From: Baffinella frigidus
Lineage: Eukaryota > Cryptophyceae > Cryptomonadales > Baffinellaceae
Assembly (NCBI GenBank): GCA_026770585.1
Contig: MU646358.1
Coordinates: 540,821-568,072, forward strand
Direction: 5' to 3'
DNA: 27,252 nucleotides
Below are positions 1 through 11,900 of the stretch, piece by piece. Both the position numbers and the translations under genes were made by a program. How positions within the stretch are numbered: the first letter of the stretch is position 1; every line of letters begins with the position of its first letter. The notes under the pieces are model-generated. The model had not been told where the DNA came from. It saw nothing but the letters and a program-made list of their open reading frames with translations, and did not search any database.

Positions 1-116
1 CTAAACCCTAAATCCTAAACCCTAAACCCTAAACCCTAAACCCTAAACCCTAAACCCTAAACCCTAAACCCTAAACCCTATACCCTTAACACTCAACCCT
101 AAACCCTAAACCCTGA
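1..116 (+). repeat. Left terminal telomeric array (CCCTAAA)n
   Basis: About ten near-perfect CCCTAAA units fill the first 75 bases and then degrade into variants such as CCCTTAACACT and CCCTGAACC. The C-rich strand reads 5' to 3' inward, which is the correct orientation for a left chromosome end with the Arabidopsis-type TTTAGGG repeat. The array is short, so it may be a collapsed true telomere or simply the point where assembly stopped inside one of the many internal telomere-like tracts seen in this window. Confidence 0.85.
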
Positions 117-523
117 ACCATACACCCTCAACCCTCTGTCAAGGCACTCTGTAAAACAGGTTACGAGTGCCTGTCGTTAGGGTGCTCCGAGACCCTTTTC
201 GGGGTCCGAAAGAGGGGTAGGCCTATAATAGTTGTAAGGCCTAGAGAGGCCGGATCCAGGATCTGTGACGGGAGGATCGGCCGCTCTTCATCAAAGTAAA
301 CCCCATGCTCTGATCGTGTGTGTGTGGTGGGGCGCGATGCTGGAGCTCCCCTTGCTTCGCTGCAGCTGAGTTGGTGCAGTGCTCTCTGTGGCCTGCTTCT
401 GCGTTCCTGTACGCGCGCCGGAGACCGACACCGTCGACTCTCTGACCCCTGGGATGTGGAGCAAGCCTGATCAAGGTGTGCTGGGCTCGCTGCCCCAACA
501 TGCTTTGACAGGTTATGAGCCCT
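117..523. other. Subtelomeric unique sequence, no gene recognised
   Basis: This stretch between two telomere-like tracts has overlapping open frames on both strands (for example minus 241-501 and plus 379-567), but none resembles a known family, has a convincing start or splice structure, or shows a signal peptide. I see no RNA gene or element ends here. Confidence 0.4.
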
Positions 524-965
524 GTACCCTAAACCCTAAACCCTCAAACCTGAACCCTGAACCCTGAACCCTAAATCCTAAACCCTAAACCCCAAACCCT
601 AAAACCTAAACCCTGAACCCTAAACCCTAAACACTAAACACTAAACACCAAACACTAAACACTAAAACATAAACACTACAACCTAAACCCTAAAACCTGA
701 AACCTGAAAGCTGAACCCTAAACCCTAAACCTTAAAACCTTAAAACCTGAAACTCAAAATCTTAAACCCTGAACCCTGAACCCTAACCCCTGAACCCTAA
801 AACCCAAAGCATCAACCCTTAACCCTACGCACTCAACCTTAAACCCCAAACTCTAAACTCTAAACCCTAAACCCTAAACCCAAACCCTTAACAATCAAAC
901 CACAAACCCTTAACTCTAAACCTTAGAACCCTAAACCCTAAACCCTAAACCCTAAACCATAAACC
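524..965 (+). repeat. Degenerate telomere-like repeat tract
   Basis: About 440 bp of 6-8 bp units of the form CCCTAAA, CCCTGAA, CACTAAA, ACCTGAAA and CCTTAAA. The drift between units is far higher than at the extreme end, typical of an old interstitial or subtelomeric tract. The C-rich strand is again on the plus strand. Confidence 0.9.
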
Positions 966-2417
966 GTGGCCAACTCTCCACTTGCTCGCTGCCAGCTTGC
1001 TAGAGTCCTTCCAACGTGGTGCAGCGGCTCGTCACCGCTGCTCAAGAGATTGGGCACTCAGCTGGAGAAGACAGATCAGGATCAGCTGGAGGGTCAGGAT
1101 TCCAGCATCGCAGCGCCCCGAAGGTGGCAGGGCTCTGTAGACGAGCAGCACTGGCCAATGCAGAAAATCCAAACATGTCCAGCTGGCTGAGACGAGAGGC
1201 GCGCCAGCCTCCGCCGCGGGGCTGGCTGTGGCAAGAGCGCTGGCGCGCGGCCAAGGGACTCAAGATAGCGATACAGGGGGCTTGTGAACTTCACTGACGC
1301 ATCCGGTGACGGCCTGACTGCGTGCCACCGGACCAGAACATTGGAGCTGAGATTTTACGTTTCGCCCACAAAGGGAGGAATTGGAGCCATTTGCTCTGGA
1401 CTCGGAGTTTTCAGCCTAGCGGGGAACTCCAAGCTCAGCAGGTGTCAACTTTCGAGATTGACACCTTGACAGGGTGAATATTCACCCTATGGGCACTTAA
1501 GGGATACCGCAGGGCTGACTCGAAGAAATCTCGAAGGAATGAGAGGTAAAAAAAAAGTCTCAACCACTGTACGTTTCACTTCCAGACTGAGCGGGGTATA
1601 ACATGGACCGATCATAGTCTGGTAATGGCACGGGTTAGGCAATAACGGCGAAACCTCTTTAATAAATTCAGTAATCAGTAATCCCCGCACCAGAGTATCC
1701 ATCTGGATCGCGTGCATGCATGTGCACGTGCCACCAATCAAGGTACAAAGCTGATTCTGGGTTGTGGACCTTGATAAATCAAGGACCACACACCGACCGC
1801 CTTTTTAACGGTTCTTAATTTGTCCTGAAATCGTGTAGCGGTCTCCGTTGCACCGTGCACAATTGAAGGACCGCAAACTGACCGCTTTTTGTGTGGGTAG
1901 TGTGGGTAGGATGGGAACTCCGACTCCGCTCCGAAGGAAAACACAGATTTTGAAGGTCCGCCCACCGGAAGATGTCAAAAGCCGTACTTTAAGCTTGGGT
2001 GGCCCCTGTACTCATCTCCCTTATCGGCACTCTCCCTCCTCGCCTTCCTCTCATCCGCCACACTTAACCCGCGCCCCCACCCAGCTATCCACATCCTGCC
2101 CCTCCCCCAAATCCTCACCCCACCTCACTGTTGGAGCTCGATGCGCTTCAAACCACAACTCTTACCGTGCTGCAAAGGCCTTCTCGGAAGGGAACAGATG
2201 ATGGCCATGTTGGGTTCGATCCGTAATAAACACATTTTCCTCTCAAACCGCAAACGGCAGCTCATGAACACCGCGATGAAGGCTCCTGGAAACGCGATCC
2301 GAAAGCAAAAATGCTTTCCCTGCAGTCCTTTCTACGAAGGGGCGTGTCGTTGGCATATGTTGCGAGGAATTAAAACCTAAAGGACCTAAAGGACGGGACT
2401 CTGCCCGATGGACATGG
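966..2417. other. No recognisable gene; mixed low-copy sequence
   Basis: GC-rich at 966-1300, with open frames in several registers (plus 1016-1297 is the longest at 93 codons) that match no family I know. An imperfect direct repeat of about 25 bp occurs at about 1780 and 1864 (AAGGACC then ACCGACCGC/ACTGACCGC then a T-run). At 1444-1500 the sequence ends in GGGCACTTAAGGGATA, which is a solo end of the 'TATCCCTTAAGTGGCCAG' element family described below. No coding region is called. Confidence 0.4.
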
Positions 2418-2549
2418 TACAGGGGTACCTCGCTCATAAGAAACTGCAGCCCCCTAGGACCCTACAGTACAGTGTAGGCCTATGCCTAGCTAGAGCCCTA
2501 TGGTGGTCTTAGGGGGGGAGCTCTCTCTTATGAGCGAGGTACCCCTGCA
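2418..2549. mobile_element. MITE family A copy 1
   Basis: A 132-bp element bounded by the terminal inverted repeats TACAGGGGTACCTCGCTCAT and the reverse complement of that end. The middle has a C-run/G-run pair and the palindromic-looking TAGGACCCTACAGTA segment. At least six full or partial copies lie in this window. There is no coding capacity, so it would be mobilised by a transposase elsewhere. The superfamily is not identifiable from the ends alone. Confidence 0.8.
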
Positions 2550-2553
2550 CGGG

Positions 2554-2780
2554 TATCCCTTAAGTGACCATAGGGTGAATATTCACCCATAGGGTGAATA
2601 TTCACCCTAACTCGCCCTAAGCAGGTCCTAGGACCCTACCGTAGGGTGTATGAGCCTACTGGTCACTTACGGGATTACCCCTTAAGTGGCCAGGCAGTCA
2701 AATTTGACGGCCAAGAGGTCCTAGGCAGGTCCTAGGGCCCTACGGTAGGGCGTATGAGCCTACTGGCCACTTGAGGGATA
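2554..2780. mobile_element. MITE family B, two adjacent copies
   Basis: Two head-to-tail elements (about 2554-2676 and 2676-2780) with ends TATCCCTTAAGTGGCCAG and CTGGCCACTTAAGGGATA. Both share a core containing GTCCTAGGGCCCTACGGTAG followed by GGCGTATGAGCCTACTGG. The first copy has an internal duplication of TAGGGTGAATATTCACCC, itself a palindrome. More copies lie at 21541, 23735 and 23986. Confidence 0.8.
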
Positions 2781-2887
2781 CACAAAATGTATGTAATATT
2801 GAGGCGGTCATGTACGGGTGTATGAAATAGACGTGTCTGTTTGAGAGGCGTGTGGGGGGGCGGGGTCCAACTTTACATGCGTATGTC

Positions 2888-3009
2888 TACAGGGTTACCT
2901 CGCTCACAAGGAGGCGCATCCCCCAAGGACCCTACAGTATGCCGATACCCAGGGCCTTCCAGTGGCCCCAGGGGGGGCGACGGCTCCATGTGAGTGAGGC
3001 ACCCCTGTA
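2888..3009. mobile_element. MITE family A copy 2 (diverged)
   Basis: Starts with TACAGGGTTACCTCGCTCAC and ends with GAGTGAGGCACCCCTGTA. It is more diverged than the copies at 3180 and 3453, so the family has been active at different times. Confidence 0.7.
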
Positions 3010-3179
3010 CATGAAAGCTTGGTGTGATTCGTCTCTGGCGGGACTCGCGTGTGTCCGCACAATTTTTATCACACCAAGGTCCTCCGACGGCTCACCCCCT
3101 CTCCGCCGCCGCCAAGCACCATCTCACCCGCCGCACGTGCTCCCTTCCGCCCCAGGGATTTCTCGCACGCTCATATTCC

Positions 3180-3289
3180 TACAGGGGTACCTCGCTCATA
3201 AGAAAACGCTTCCCCCTAGGGACCCCCATAGGGCCCTACTGTAGGGTGCTAGGGGGGGGGCGTTTTCTTATGAGCGAGGTACCCCTGTA
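3180..3289. mobile_element. MITE family A copy 3
   Basis: A 110-bp almost perfect foldback: left arm TACAGGGGTACCTCGCTCAT continuing through AAGAAAACGC, right arm its reverse complement ending GTACCCCTGTA, with a C/G-run and a TAGGGCCCTACTGTAGGG core. It is almost identical to the copy at 3453, suggesting recent amplification. Confidence 0.85.
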
Positions 3290-3452
3290 AGCCCCGCCCC
3301 CCCGCCTTGAAAGATCCCACGACCCCGCTTGGACTACACGACGCCCATCAGCCCAGGACCACCTTACAAGCGGACCGGGCTCGTGATTCCCCGCAGCCCC
3401 TCGATGCGAAGGGAACTGTGGAAGCGGTGGCGTGTCTAGGATATTCCCCGCC

Positions 3453-3562
3453 TACAGGGGTACCTCGCTCATAAGAAAACGCTTCCCCCTAGGGACCCCC
3501 ATAGGGCCCTACTGTAGGGTCCTAGGGGGGGGGCGTTTTCTTATGAGCGAGGTATCCCTGTA
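3453..3562. mobile_element. MITE family A copy 4
   Basis: A 110-bp element nearly identical to the one at 3180-3289; only a few substitutions are seen (for example GTATCCCTG instead of GTACCCCTG at the right end). Flanking sequences of the two copies also look related (GCGAGGGGACC / GCGAAGGGAAC to one side), so part of the similarity may be due to a local segmental duplication. Confidence 0.85.
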
Positions 3563-3689
3563 AGCACGAGGTCCTGCGGCGGACCCAGGACCATCCTACA
3601 CGCGCAACCCGGGCCCGTGATTTCCCGCAAACCCTCGATGCGAGGGGACCAGCGGGCGACGTTGGACATCCCCCACCCAGTCCCGACAG

Positions 3690-3780
3690 TCCTGAGGCGG
3701 GCTTATCCCGTCCGGAGGCGGGCTTATCCCGTCCGGAGGCGGGCCCCTCGAGACCCGAGGCGGGCCCTTGCCCGCGCATC
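3690..3780. repeat. Tandem GAGGCGGGC-type 20-mer repeat
   Basis: About four units of roughly 20 bp with the core GAGGCGGGCTTATCCCGTCC. The same core (GAGGCGGGCCTAT or GAGGCGGGCTTGT) recurs at 5644, 8718-8843, and 21035-21155, so this minisatellite unit is dispersed as well as tandem. Confidence 0.75.
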
Positions 3781-4179
3781 AGTGGTGCCTGCCCCCCAGC
3801 CGGTCGCCGTGTGGGCCTGCACACACAAGTTGGATCCATTGGTAAGCGCACGAATGTAGGGTCACAGTAGTAAAACGGACGCTCGAGCTGAATTCTTAAA
3901 ATGTTAGCGCTGATTGAGAGCCGGATGTGTTGAAGTTTCTCTCGGCGTCGCCAGGCACATACAGCCTTGTCTCACATTACAGGGATACATCCATGATACG
4001 CCAACACCTCTGCTAGGAAAATACAAAAGCCCGATTCCCAGGCCCCCCTGGTGGTCCTAGCACCGCACAGCGGGCTAGAGAGATTGATAATTTATTGCCA
4101 AACAACCAGCGTCAGCGCCGCACATGCTACGCATTGTGCCACTTACTGTACCCCGTGTCGGCCGCTCATACGAGCATTT

Positions 4180-4345
4180 TCCGGATGGATTCGCACAGCG
4201 GGCTACGAAGGGATTTTCGGGCAGGACGTGCCCGAGATTCCGTGACCGTATCCGTAGGAGCCCCCCCATGTCCCTACGGGTTGCCTACCGTAGGGTCCTA
4301 GGTCTGAACGCTCAGGGGTTATTCAAAATCCCTCCGAAGCCCACT
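4180..4345. repeat. Dispersed repeat with CCTACGGGTTGCCTACCGTA core
   Basis: A block running GGATTTTCGGGC, CCGTATCCGTAGGAGCCCCC, CCTACGGGTTGCCTACCGTA, TTCAAAATCCCTCCGAAG. It recurs at 22855-22995 and 19476-19560, and shorter inverted or partial versions lie at 9140-9185 and 9338-9390. There is no coding capacity; it is probably another non-autonomous element. Confidence 0.65.
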
Positions 4346-4425
4346 GTCTGGCAGGGGGGCGGTGTCTTACAATCGAGGCACCTGTGCAAATGGCTCCAAT
4401 GGCTCCAACGAAACAATGGCTCCAC

Positions 4426-4585
4426 AGTCTCAACCGTGGGTACGGTTTTACAAAACGGCCATAAACCTACAAGTGGCTGTGTAGAATTTTATTCAGAGGA
4501 TTCGTATGGCAATTGGTCACGGTGCCGCTCGATATTAGCAACGTGACCAGCTCTCGTACAAATCCTGGACGCGAGCGTTAACCCA
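4426..4585. mobile_element. Foldback element related to 6448-6620 (inverted copy)
   Basis: Contains AACCTACAAGTGGCTGTGTA, then ATTGGTCACG...ACGTGACCAG, and ends in TACAAATCCTGGACGCGAGC. The same blocks occur in reverse orientation at about 6448-6620. A related GGTAACGTGACCAATTTTGC end is present at 25371 and, inverted, at about 19345-19375. It is interpreted as a dispersed non-coding element family; exact ends are uncertain. Confidence 0.5.
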
Positions 4586-4690
4586 AGATTCAAGAAAGGG
4601 CTGGGTCTCGCCTCGAGTGGCGCCGCCGTGCATGGCCGAATTGTGTTTTGTCCGTTGGCGTGACTTGGGCCGTGACACCTGCACACGGGT

Positions 4691-4773
4691 GGGGGTTTTG
4701 GGTTTCGGGTTTCGGGTTTCGGGTTTCGGGTTCAAGGTTTCGGGTTTCGGGTTTCGGGTTCGGGTTTAGGGTT
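4691..4773 (-). repeat. Telomere-like TTTCGGG tract
   Basis: About ten units of GGGTTTC with a last unit GGGTTTAG. The G-rich strand is on the plus strand here, i.e. the C-rich strand is on the minus strand. It lies downstream of the end of the CSN7 gene. The TTTCGGG variant is the same one that builds CSN7 intron 4. Confidence 0.85.
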
Positions 4774-4884
4774 TAGTGTGGATACACATCCTTGACTCAG
4801 ACGACAGTCGATCTAACAGCCCTGTTGACTTGACCGGGCAATGTGACTTAACCGGACAACGTTTGCACCACGACCATAACAACT

Positions 4885-5300
4885 TCGAGGAGGAGGATAT
4901 GCACCAGGAAAAGCTCAAATTGGCCAGAGAGTCGCACGACTGTTGTCAACGTCTCAAAGAAACATTGGTCCTCTGCCACTAGGAAGACTGTCACTAGGAG
5001 GATATGCACCAGGAAAAGCTCAAATTGGTCAACAGTCGTGCGACTCTCTGGCCGTGCCCCCCGACACGAGAGTCGAGAGTGGGACGTCTCAAAGAAACAG
5101 GGGACCTCTATCACTAGGAAGACCGGTGGAGACCTGGGAATGGTTTGGCTGGTGACGAGGACATTGCTCACGCGCGTCAAGATACTACTTTCTGCCAAAC
5201 TGTCCCGTTCCAAGGGTGTCCGTGTACTGCTGTCACGTCCCGAAAGTAGTACCGGGCTGTAACAAGGCGGTACAAAAAGGTACAAGCCGGTACAAAAAGT
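4885..5300. repeat. Nested local duplications and inversion
   Basis: GGAGGATATGCACCAGGAAA (continuing AGCTCAAATTGG) occurs at 4891 and again at 4999. Next to these, CCAGAGAGTCGCACGACTGTTG at 4922 reappears inverted at about 5031-5053. ACGTCTCAAAGAAACA plus CACTAGGAAGAC also occurs twice (about 4949 and 5085). A short GGTACAA array follows at about 5267-5295. The minus-strand open frame over this region is a by-product of these repeats; no gene is called. Confidence 0.65.
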
Positions 5301-5427
5301 TACTACCGTCACGTCCAAATAAGCCGTCCATCTATCATATATAGGCCACACACACAAGAATTTTCACGGAGCACTTTCCACATCCGTTGGCCACGGAAAA
5401 GGATGAAGCAATGCCAAACGTTGACAG

Positions 5428-8400
5428 TTAGTACATCGGGGGGGGGGGGGGTACGTCATCCATGTCCATGCCTTCGGCCAACCCCGCTCCCTCCACACCC
5501 TCCAAATCCCCCTGCACGCCGCACGAGTCTCGAAAGTTAGTTGAATTCCAGCGATGCCTGCGTAAAACGGGGCTCGCCATAAAGCACATTTAGAACAGGA
5601 CATTTCTGCAGACCGGAGGGGGTTAGATCCAGAGATCGACGGCCCGAGGCGGGCTTGTCCTAGTTCTGCCTCAGTTTTTTATTCTGGCTCATCCTTAAAA
5701 GTATTTAAGAGCAGACATCCAGTACAAAAGGGCGAATAGAAAGCCTTCAGGACGAGCCAGAATAAAACCCAGGCAGAGCTAGTCGTCCAAGACTACGTCC
5801 TCGCAGGCAGGAGTCTCCGAGAGCGTGTAAGTTGCATTGCAGACACAAATAGACGGGCATTGTCTGCGAAGCCCACTGCCCACTCAAAAGGCTACAGGGG
5901 ACGCTATTGATCCGGAATTGGATCCTTTTCTTTGATTTGCATCGGAAACTGGTCGCGTTACCCCCGGATGGGTCACGTCAAATCGGTGTTGGATTCCGTG
6001 CCACGAGCTGGGCATGCCTACAGGAACTGAAACGAGGGAATCGTGCCAGAACGGATGGGGAAACGATGCTAGAGCGGTTTTCGCATCTGTCGGCCACCAA
6101 CCGATATGAAATTTGTGAACAAGGGCTCCAATTCCGGCCACTTTTGGCATTTTTATCACAAAATAAAGCTCTAAAACTTCAGAATCACTCCAAAAGTTGC
6201 CGGAATTGGAGCCCTTGTTCATATTTTCATGTCGGTGAGTGGCCGACAGATGAGAAAACCGCTCTACGATGGTTCTGTGCTCTGTGTGTGTCCGTTCTAC
6301 GTCCTGACGGTTTGTCAAATCCACCAGGAAGGAATAATTGGTCATCTTCGTGTCCGTCCGGGGAAGACGTACCGCGTAGCCTTTTGAGCGGGCGGGAGCG
6401 GGAAGCAACCTGCAGATTCTTCTTTACATCATGGACCGTGCCCGCAAAGTTACGCTCGCGTCCAGGATTTGTACGGGGGTGGTCACGTTTCCCACGCTTA
6501 AACCGTGGGTAACGTGACCAATCCCACACAAATCCTCTAAAAGAGGTTTTACGCAGCCACTTGTAGGTTTTATAAAACGTTTTACGCAGCCACTTGTAGG
6601 TTTTATAAAACGGGGCACGATTTGCTTCTCGGGTGGAGGGGGGTGTGAGGACCATCTCGGGACGAGCCCGCCTCAGGCGGAGAACATAAGTCATTTATGT
6701 AGACTTTAGGATTTTGGGCTATTTCGGGGTCGATCCGGGGGGGCAACCTGCAGATTCTTCTTCACGTCCTCGACCGTGGCTGCAAAATCCTTCACGCGCT
6801 GGGTTTCCATCTGCGAGCACGATACGGTGTAAGGGGGGGGCGACTTAATTCCGGCGTCAACTTAACCGCCAACCTTAAGTTGACGCATTCCACCCTATAG
6901 AATTCCATAGGGTGCTACCGTATGCAATACCGTAGGGTGATACGGAATGCCATAAATTAAGTTGACGCCGGAATTAGGGAGTCCACCCTTACTTGTTATC
7001 TACGTGTAGGCCAAGGTCCGGGTTTGAAAGTTTTTCACCAGCCTGCAATCACGTAAGGCCACATGGAGGAGGAGGTTCGAGGAGGGTTTAGGGATTAGGG
7101 TTCAGGGTTTAGGGTTTACAAGGTCCGATAAAAAATCCGGAGGGGCTTCGATGAGGGTTTAGCATTCAAGATTGAGGTTTTAGGGTTTAGGGTTTATTGG
7201 GCCGGATAAAAGTTTCCTCGGAGAAGTTAAGAGGAGCAGGACCTCATGGGCCTTCTCCTACGTGGATCACATGGAGGGGGGGTTGCGTACAGGGTTTACG
7301 ATTCAGGGTACAGGGTTCAGGGTTCAGGGTTCAGGGTTCAGGGTTCAGGGTTTAGGGTGCAGGGTTTAGGTCTTGGGGGGTGGTGGGCCTTCTAGGCCTT
7401 CTCCGAGACAGCGATCTTGTCGGATTTCGGATTTAGGGCTCAGGGTTGAGGGGTTGATAGGCGACTCTGGATTATGATAACGGGGGTTGGAGGAGTTTAG
7501 AGGACCTCCTGGGCCTGCTCCTGCATTGACCACATGGAGGAGGGGGTTCGAACAGGGTTGATGATTCAGGGTGCAGGGTTCAGGGTTCAAGGTTCAGGGG
7601 TTAGGTCTTGGGGTGTGGTGGACCTCCTGGGCCTTCTCAGAGAAAGCGATCTCCAGACAAACGGTCCTTGAGAAGAGTCAAGTCAACTGGGCGATAACCT
7701 TCGACAGCGTCTTCACACAGGGTTGGGAGGAGGACCTCCTGGGCCTTCTCCGAGACAGCGATCTTGTCGGTGATGTCGTCGGCGATCCGGTCCGACGCCT
7801 GCCACCCAACCCCTCCAAATCAGAGCCCTCCTATATTCTCTCTACGGACCCCCTCTATTCGTGATATGGCGTCCTCTGTCTGACCCTCTGATGTTGTCGG
7901 CGAGCAGGGGACAGACTGAGACTGAGCTACAGTCCACCCACCCTAACACAGGCTACCGTAACACATACTTACCCTCCACACATACTCCTTCGGCCGGCCC
8001 CCGATTTCCCCCTGCACGGAAGTATGCCTGAAGGGTGGACACCATAACGCATACCTACCCTCCACACATACTCAATCAGTCCGGCCCCGACGGGTATGTG
8101 TTAGGGTAGGTCCACTGTAGGCCTCTACCCATGTGCGAGAGGTGAGAGTGTTGTTGAGGTGCTCGAGACATGGTGGGAGACCTAGCTCTGTCTCAGCCTG
8201 TTTGGGCGATCCGGTCCGACGCCTGCCACCCCATCAATCCAACTAATACCCTCCCTCCAGACCCTCCATATCAGACCCAACCCATGAAAAATCGCATTCC
8301 GCATGGCGTCCATCTAAAGGAGTTCTGGTGCAAAACCAGGAATGTTCAACACCTAAAAGTGAGCTGAGCTCAGAAATGGGTGCAAGGCCCACGCAAATCT

Positions 8401-8897
8401 GAGATGAAGTCTATTGAGGGCCGCGAAGGAAATCAGAGCCCCGAGAGCCCCACGTCTCCTTCCTGAAAGTGTCCCGCGAGCCACCCCATCAAGAACCAGA
8501 AACCCGAGAAACCCTGCTGCTGCCTGAGGGTGACCTTCCGGCATGGTGAGAGACGGAGGGAATGCCAATGGAGAGGCATGGTTTCCATTGGAGAGGCATG
8601 GTTTCTCCATTGGAGAAATCTCGCCGATGCGTGGTACCACGCACCGCCACCACTTGCCGGTTCGAAACGTAACGCTCCGACACCCTACGCTAGGGGTGTG
8701 CGTAGGAGCTGTCTGCGGGCGGGCCTATCTGTCCCGAGGCGGGCCTATCTGTCCCGAGGCGGGCCTATCTGTCCAGATGCTGGCCTATCTGTCCCGAGGC
8801 AGGCCTGTCTGTCCCGAAGCGGGCCTGTCAGTCCCGAGGCGGGGAGAGTGACCTGGCTCCACCCCTCGAGCGCGCAGGTGCTATATATATTTGTATA

Positions 8898-8929
<32 letters not shown>

Positions 8930-11900
8930 CATGTACATAGAAAGATGCAGATAGGGAGGAGAGGAACCTGGCACCACCCCTGGAGAGTGGAGATCATCTC
9001 GTCGAGTTGCCCCGGCTTGCAGTCGCGCCCCGCCGTTTCGTGCACCTGCATCCCGCGCGATTTCGTGAACATCCCGCGCGATTTCGTGAACATCCCGCGC
9101 GATTTCGTGAACGTCCCGCGCGATTTCGTGAATGACCCACAAGTAAAAATCCATAGGACCCTACGGTAGGCAATCCGTACTACGCGAAACCACTGGATGG
9201 CAACCGACACCTGCATCCCGAAAGTGGATTCTTGACTTGCGTGATGCCAGAAGTTGACACACGAAAACCCCAGGCGGGCCCCTCCGTTGAGAGCCGCATC
9301 CCGCGCGATTTCGTGAACATCCCGCGATTTCGTGAATAACCCCAACGTGAAAATCCGTAGGAACCTACGGTAGGCAATCCGTAGGAACATAGGGTTGCAT
9401 CCCGCATCCGCGTTGGCACCCCCAAAACTCCTTCGAGAAAGGCCTCAAGAAAGGCTTTGATTCAAGCTTTCTGCGAGATAAATCTGCAACCCCACCGAAG
9501 TGATTCTACGTGGCTCGTAAGTGCGTCAGACATGGTGAGAGACCTAGCTCTGTCTCGGTCTTTTTGGAATCACCGATTTGGTGAGCGTCACCTTGAGAAT
9601 AGTCGGTCAACCCGAGTGAGGCAGAGCTAGGAGACCGGCAGCCCCTTCTTCTTCTGGTCGAGCTTGACCTTGCAGAGCCCACGCGGTTCGGTTGCGACTA
9701 TGCGTGTGCGGTGTTAACAAACACTCCACGTGGTGCTTCTACGTTGCTCACGAGCCACTTTTCAAAAAACAACTCAGCATGTCTCACGTTTTTTGTTTTT
9801 CGCAAGTGTTTCCGGCATGGTGAGAGACGGAGGGAGACTTTTATTGAAGTTATGACGTCGGGGAGAGACCTGCAGCTCCTTCTTCTTCTGATCCAGCTTG
9901 CCCTTGAAGAGCCCGGCGTACATCCCTTCAATGATCACATCCTCCACCTGCGCTTGCGGTTTAGGGTTTGGGGTTTGGGGTTTGGGGTTTGGGGTTTGGG
10001 GTGTGGGGTTGAGTGTTTGGGGTTTGGGGCTTGGGGTTTGGGGTTCAGGATTTAGTGTTTGGGGTTTGGGGTTCAGCGTCTAAGGTTTAGGGACTGACCG
10101 TTCGCGTGTCCGTGAGGTCAAGCTCGCGAAGCAGAGCCTCGTAGGGGATCACCTGCCACGCGCGCGCCGAGGGTTATTGCGGTTTTCGCATCTGTCGGCC
10201 ACCAACCGATATGAAATTTATGAACAAGGGCTCCAATTCCGGCCACTTTTGGCATTTATATCACAAAATAAAACTCTAAAACTTCAGAATCACGCCAAAA
10301 GAGGTCAAGCTCGCGGAGCAGCGCCTCGTAGGGCATCACCTGCCACGCGCGGGCCGAGGGTTATTGCAACCCAGTCTTTCTATGATGTGCACCCGAGTCT
10401 TTCTATGATGTGAACCGAGTCTTTCTATGGTGTGCACCGATCACCTGCAGGAGGGGTAGAAACGTACGGTTATTACGCATCGAAATCACGCAAGAGCCGA
10501 GGGTTGAGTTAGTGGAAACGAGTCTTTCTATCATGTGCACCACGAATCGGCCACTTTACTTTCGGTGAGAAATCGCAGAATTCCTCCCCGATTCGCCGAA
10601 AGTCAAATAGCTGAATTCGGCTATGGCCTCTACAGGGACCTCAGCCTCAGCTATTTGACTTTTGGCGAATCGGGGAGGAATTCTGCGATTTGGGTGATCG
10701 GTAAGGGGTTAGGCAGACACCTTGTTCTCCGGGGTTAGTGGGTCAGGTCCAAAATCGAAAAATGGTTCAGGGTTTGGGGGCAAGGGTTTAGTTGTAGGGG
10801 CCAACCCGTATCTCAGAAAACGAGTTCTAAAACTCGTTTTCTTAAGTCAATTTCCCTACAAATTCGTCAACTTGTTCTTTACTCTCCGCATAAGTTGACA
10901 AATTTGTAGGCGAATTGACTTGAGAAAACGAGTTTTAGAACTCGTTTTCTGAGATAAACCCACACCTTGTTCTCGGCGGCGAGGGAGACGACGGTGAGCT
11001 GCTTGAGCTTCAGGGCCTGTTTCGGGTTCCGGGTTTAGGGTTTCGGGTTTCACATGTCGGGTTTCGGGCTTCGGGTTTCCGATTTCGGGTTTCGGGCCTA
11101 GGGTTTCGGGTTTCGGATCGACTTGTGCATTACCTGCGTCTCGTCGAGCGGCGGGAGGTTGCCGGCCGCACGGTACTCCGCGTATGTCCCGTACGCTGGA
11201 GAAAGCGTTGGGGGTTAGCCATCAACGAATCCGGAGTTCAATGAGCGTGCCTGCAGCGCGCAAACCGAACCGACTGCATCTCCTGGTGAAAGGGTTGAGG
11301 GCTGAGGGTTGAGGGTTGAGGAGGCGGCGAGGTTCCCTTCCGCACACTACGCGTGTGTCCCGCATGCTGCGTGTGTCCCGCATGCTGCGGGGGCGCGTGA
11401 GTAATCGCTTACGCTCTCAGCAAATTCGCTGACACGGTGCTGACTGGTACATCCGCGTATGTCCCGTATGCTGTGCGGGGGGTGTTCCGTAAGGTAACTA
11501 AACTTTGCAGCAGGGCGTTAACTGAACCGGGCAGGCTTCGTACACCAGGGCATGTTTGAAGCCGGCGCACCTGCCGAAACCACGTATGCCAAAGACCGTG
11601 TGAGAGAATTTGTTGAGAACATAAGAGAGCATTTCGAGACGTGTTTGTACGTATTTGGCAGACCGTAGAAGAGTATGGGTTAACAACGTATAACCCTGGC
11701 AGTCGCCACAGCAGCGCCCAGGGCGACGAATTCAGTGAAATTCGATCGACTGCGGGAGGAACATGCGCGCACTCCTGCACGTGCAGCGCACAAACCCACA
11801 AACCGCACCAGCCCGCCCTGAATTACCCGCGTCCCCCATGGTGCGGGTCCCTCGCCCTCCCGCACGCGCGCTGTGGAGCGCGCGCGTGATTCCGAGCGCG

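Larger units (their letters stand above)
7081..7610 (-). repeat. Dispersed telomere-like units in CSN7 intron 9
   Basis: TTTAGGG, TTCAGGG and GTTTAGGGTGCAGGG clusters occur at 7084-7115, 7156-7195, 7289-7375, 7430-7455 and 7564-7600, separated by copies of an exon 9 fragment. In the sense of CSN7 they read CCCTAAA/CCCTGAA, the same polarity as in introns 4 and 6. Confidence 0.85.

Noticed and set aside
3522-3851. Minus-strand open frame with SGRDKPASGRDKPASG repeats
   Set aside because: It comes from the 20-mer minisatellite and MITE A; it has no start context or recognisable domain.
4776-5357. Plus-strand frame EEDMHQEKLKLARESHDCC and minus-strand 169-codon frame
   Set aside because: Both lie in internally duplicated and inverted sequence, with no splice or family support.
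5884-6694. Long overlapping open frames on both strands (174 and 201 codons)
   Set aside because: They cover the foldback MITE E and other palindromic repeats; mirror-image open frames follow from the symmetry, and no family resemblance is seen.
7736-7798. ASDRIADDITDKIAVSEKAQE as a dynein heavy-chain AAA5 segment
   Set aside because: Considered because of the helix pattern, but the exons on both sides (GRDCKPGQL and TVEDVKKNLQ) fit the CSN7 C-terminal helical part in order and phase.
8881-9169. Frames rich in YIYIYI
   Set aside because: They are the (AT)n microsatellite.
8828-9390. Minus-strand open frame with repeated HEIARDV
   Set aside because: It is the 21-mer array plus CSN7 exon 8 read through in a shifted frame; the true coding frame at 8968-9045 is VHETAGRD...GWCQ.
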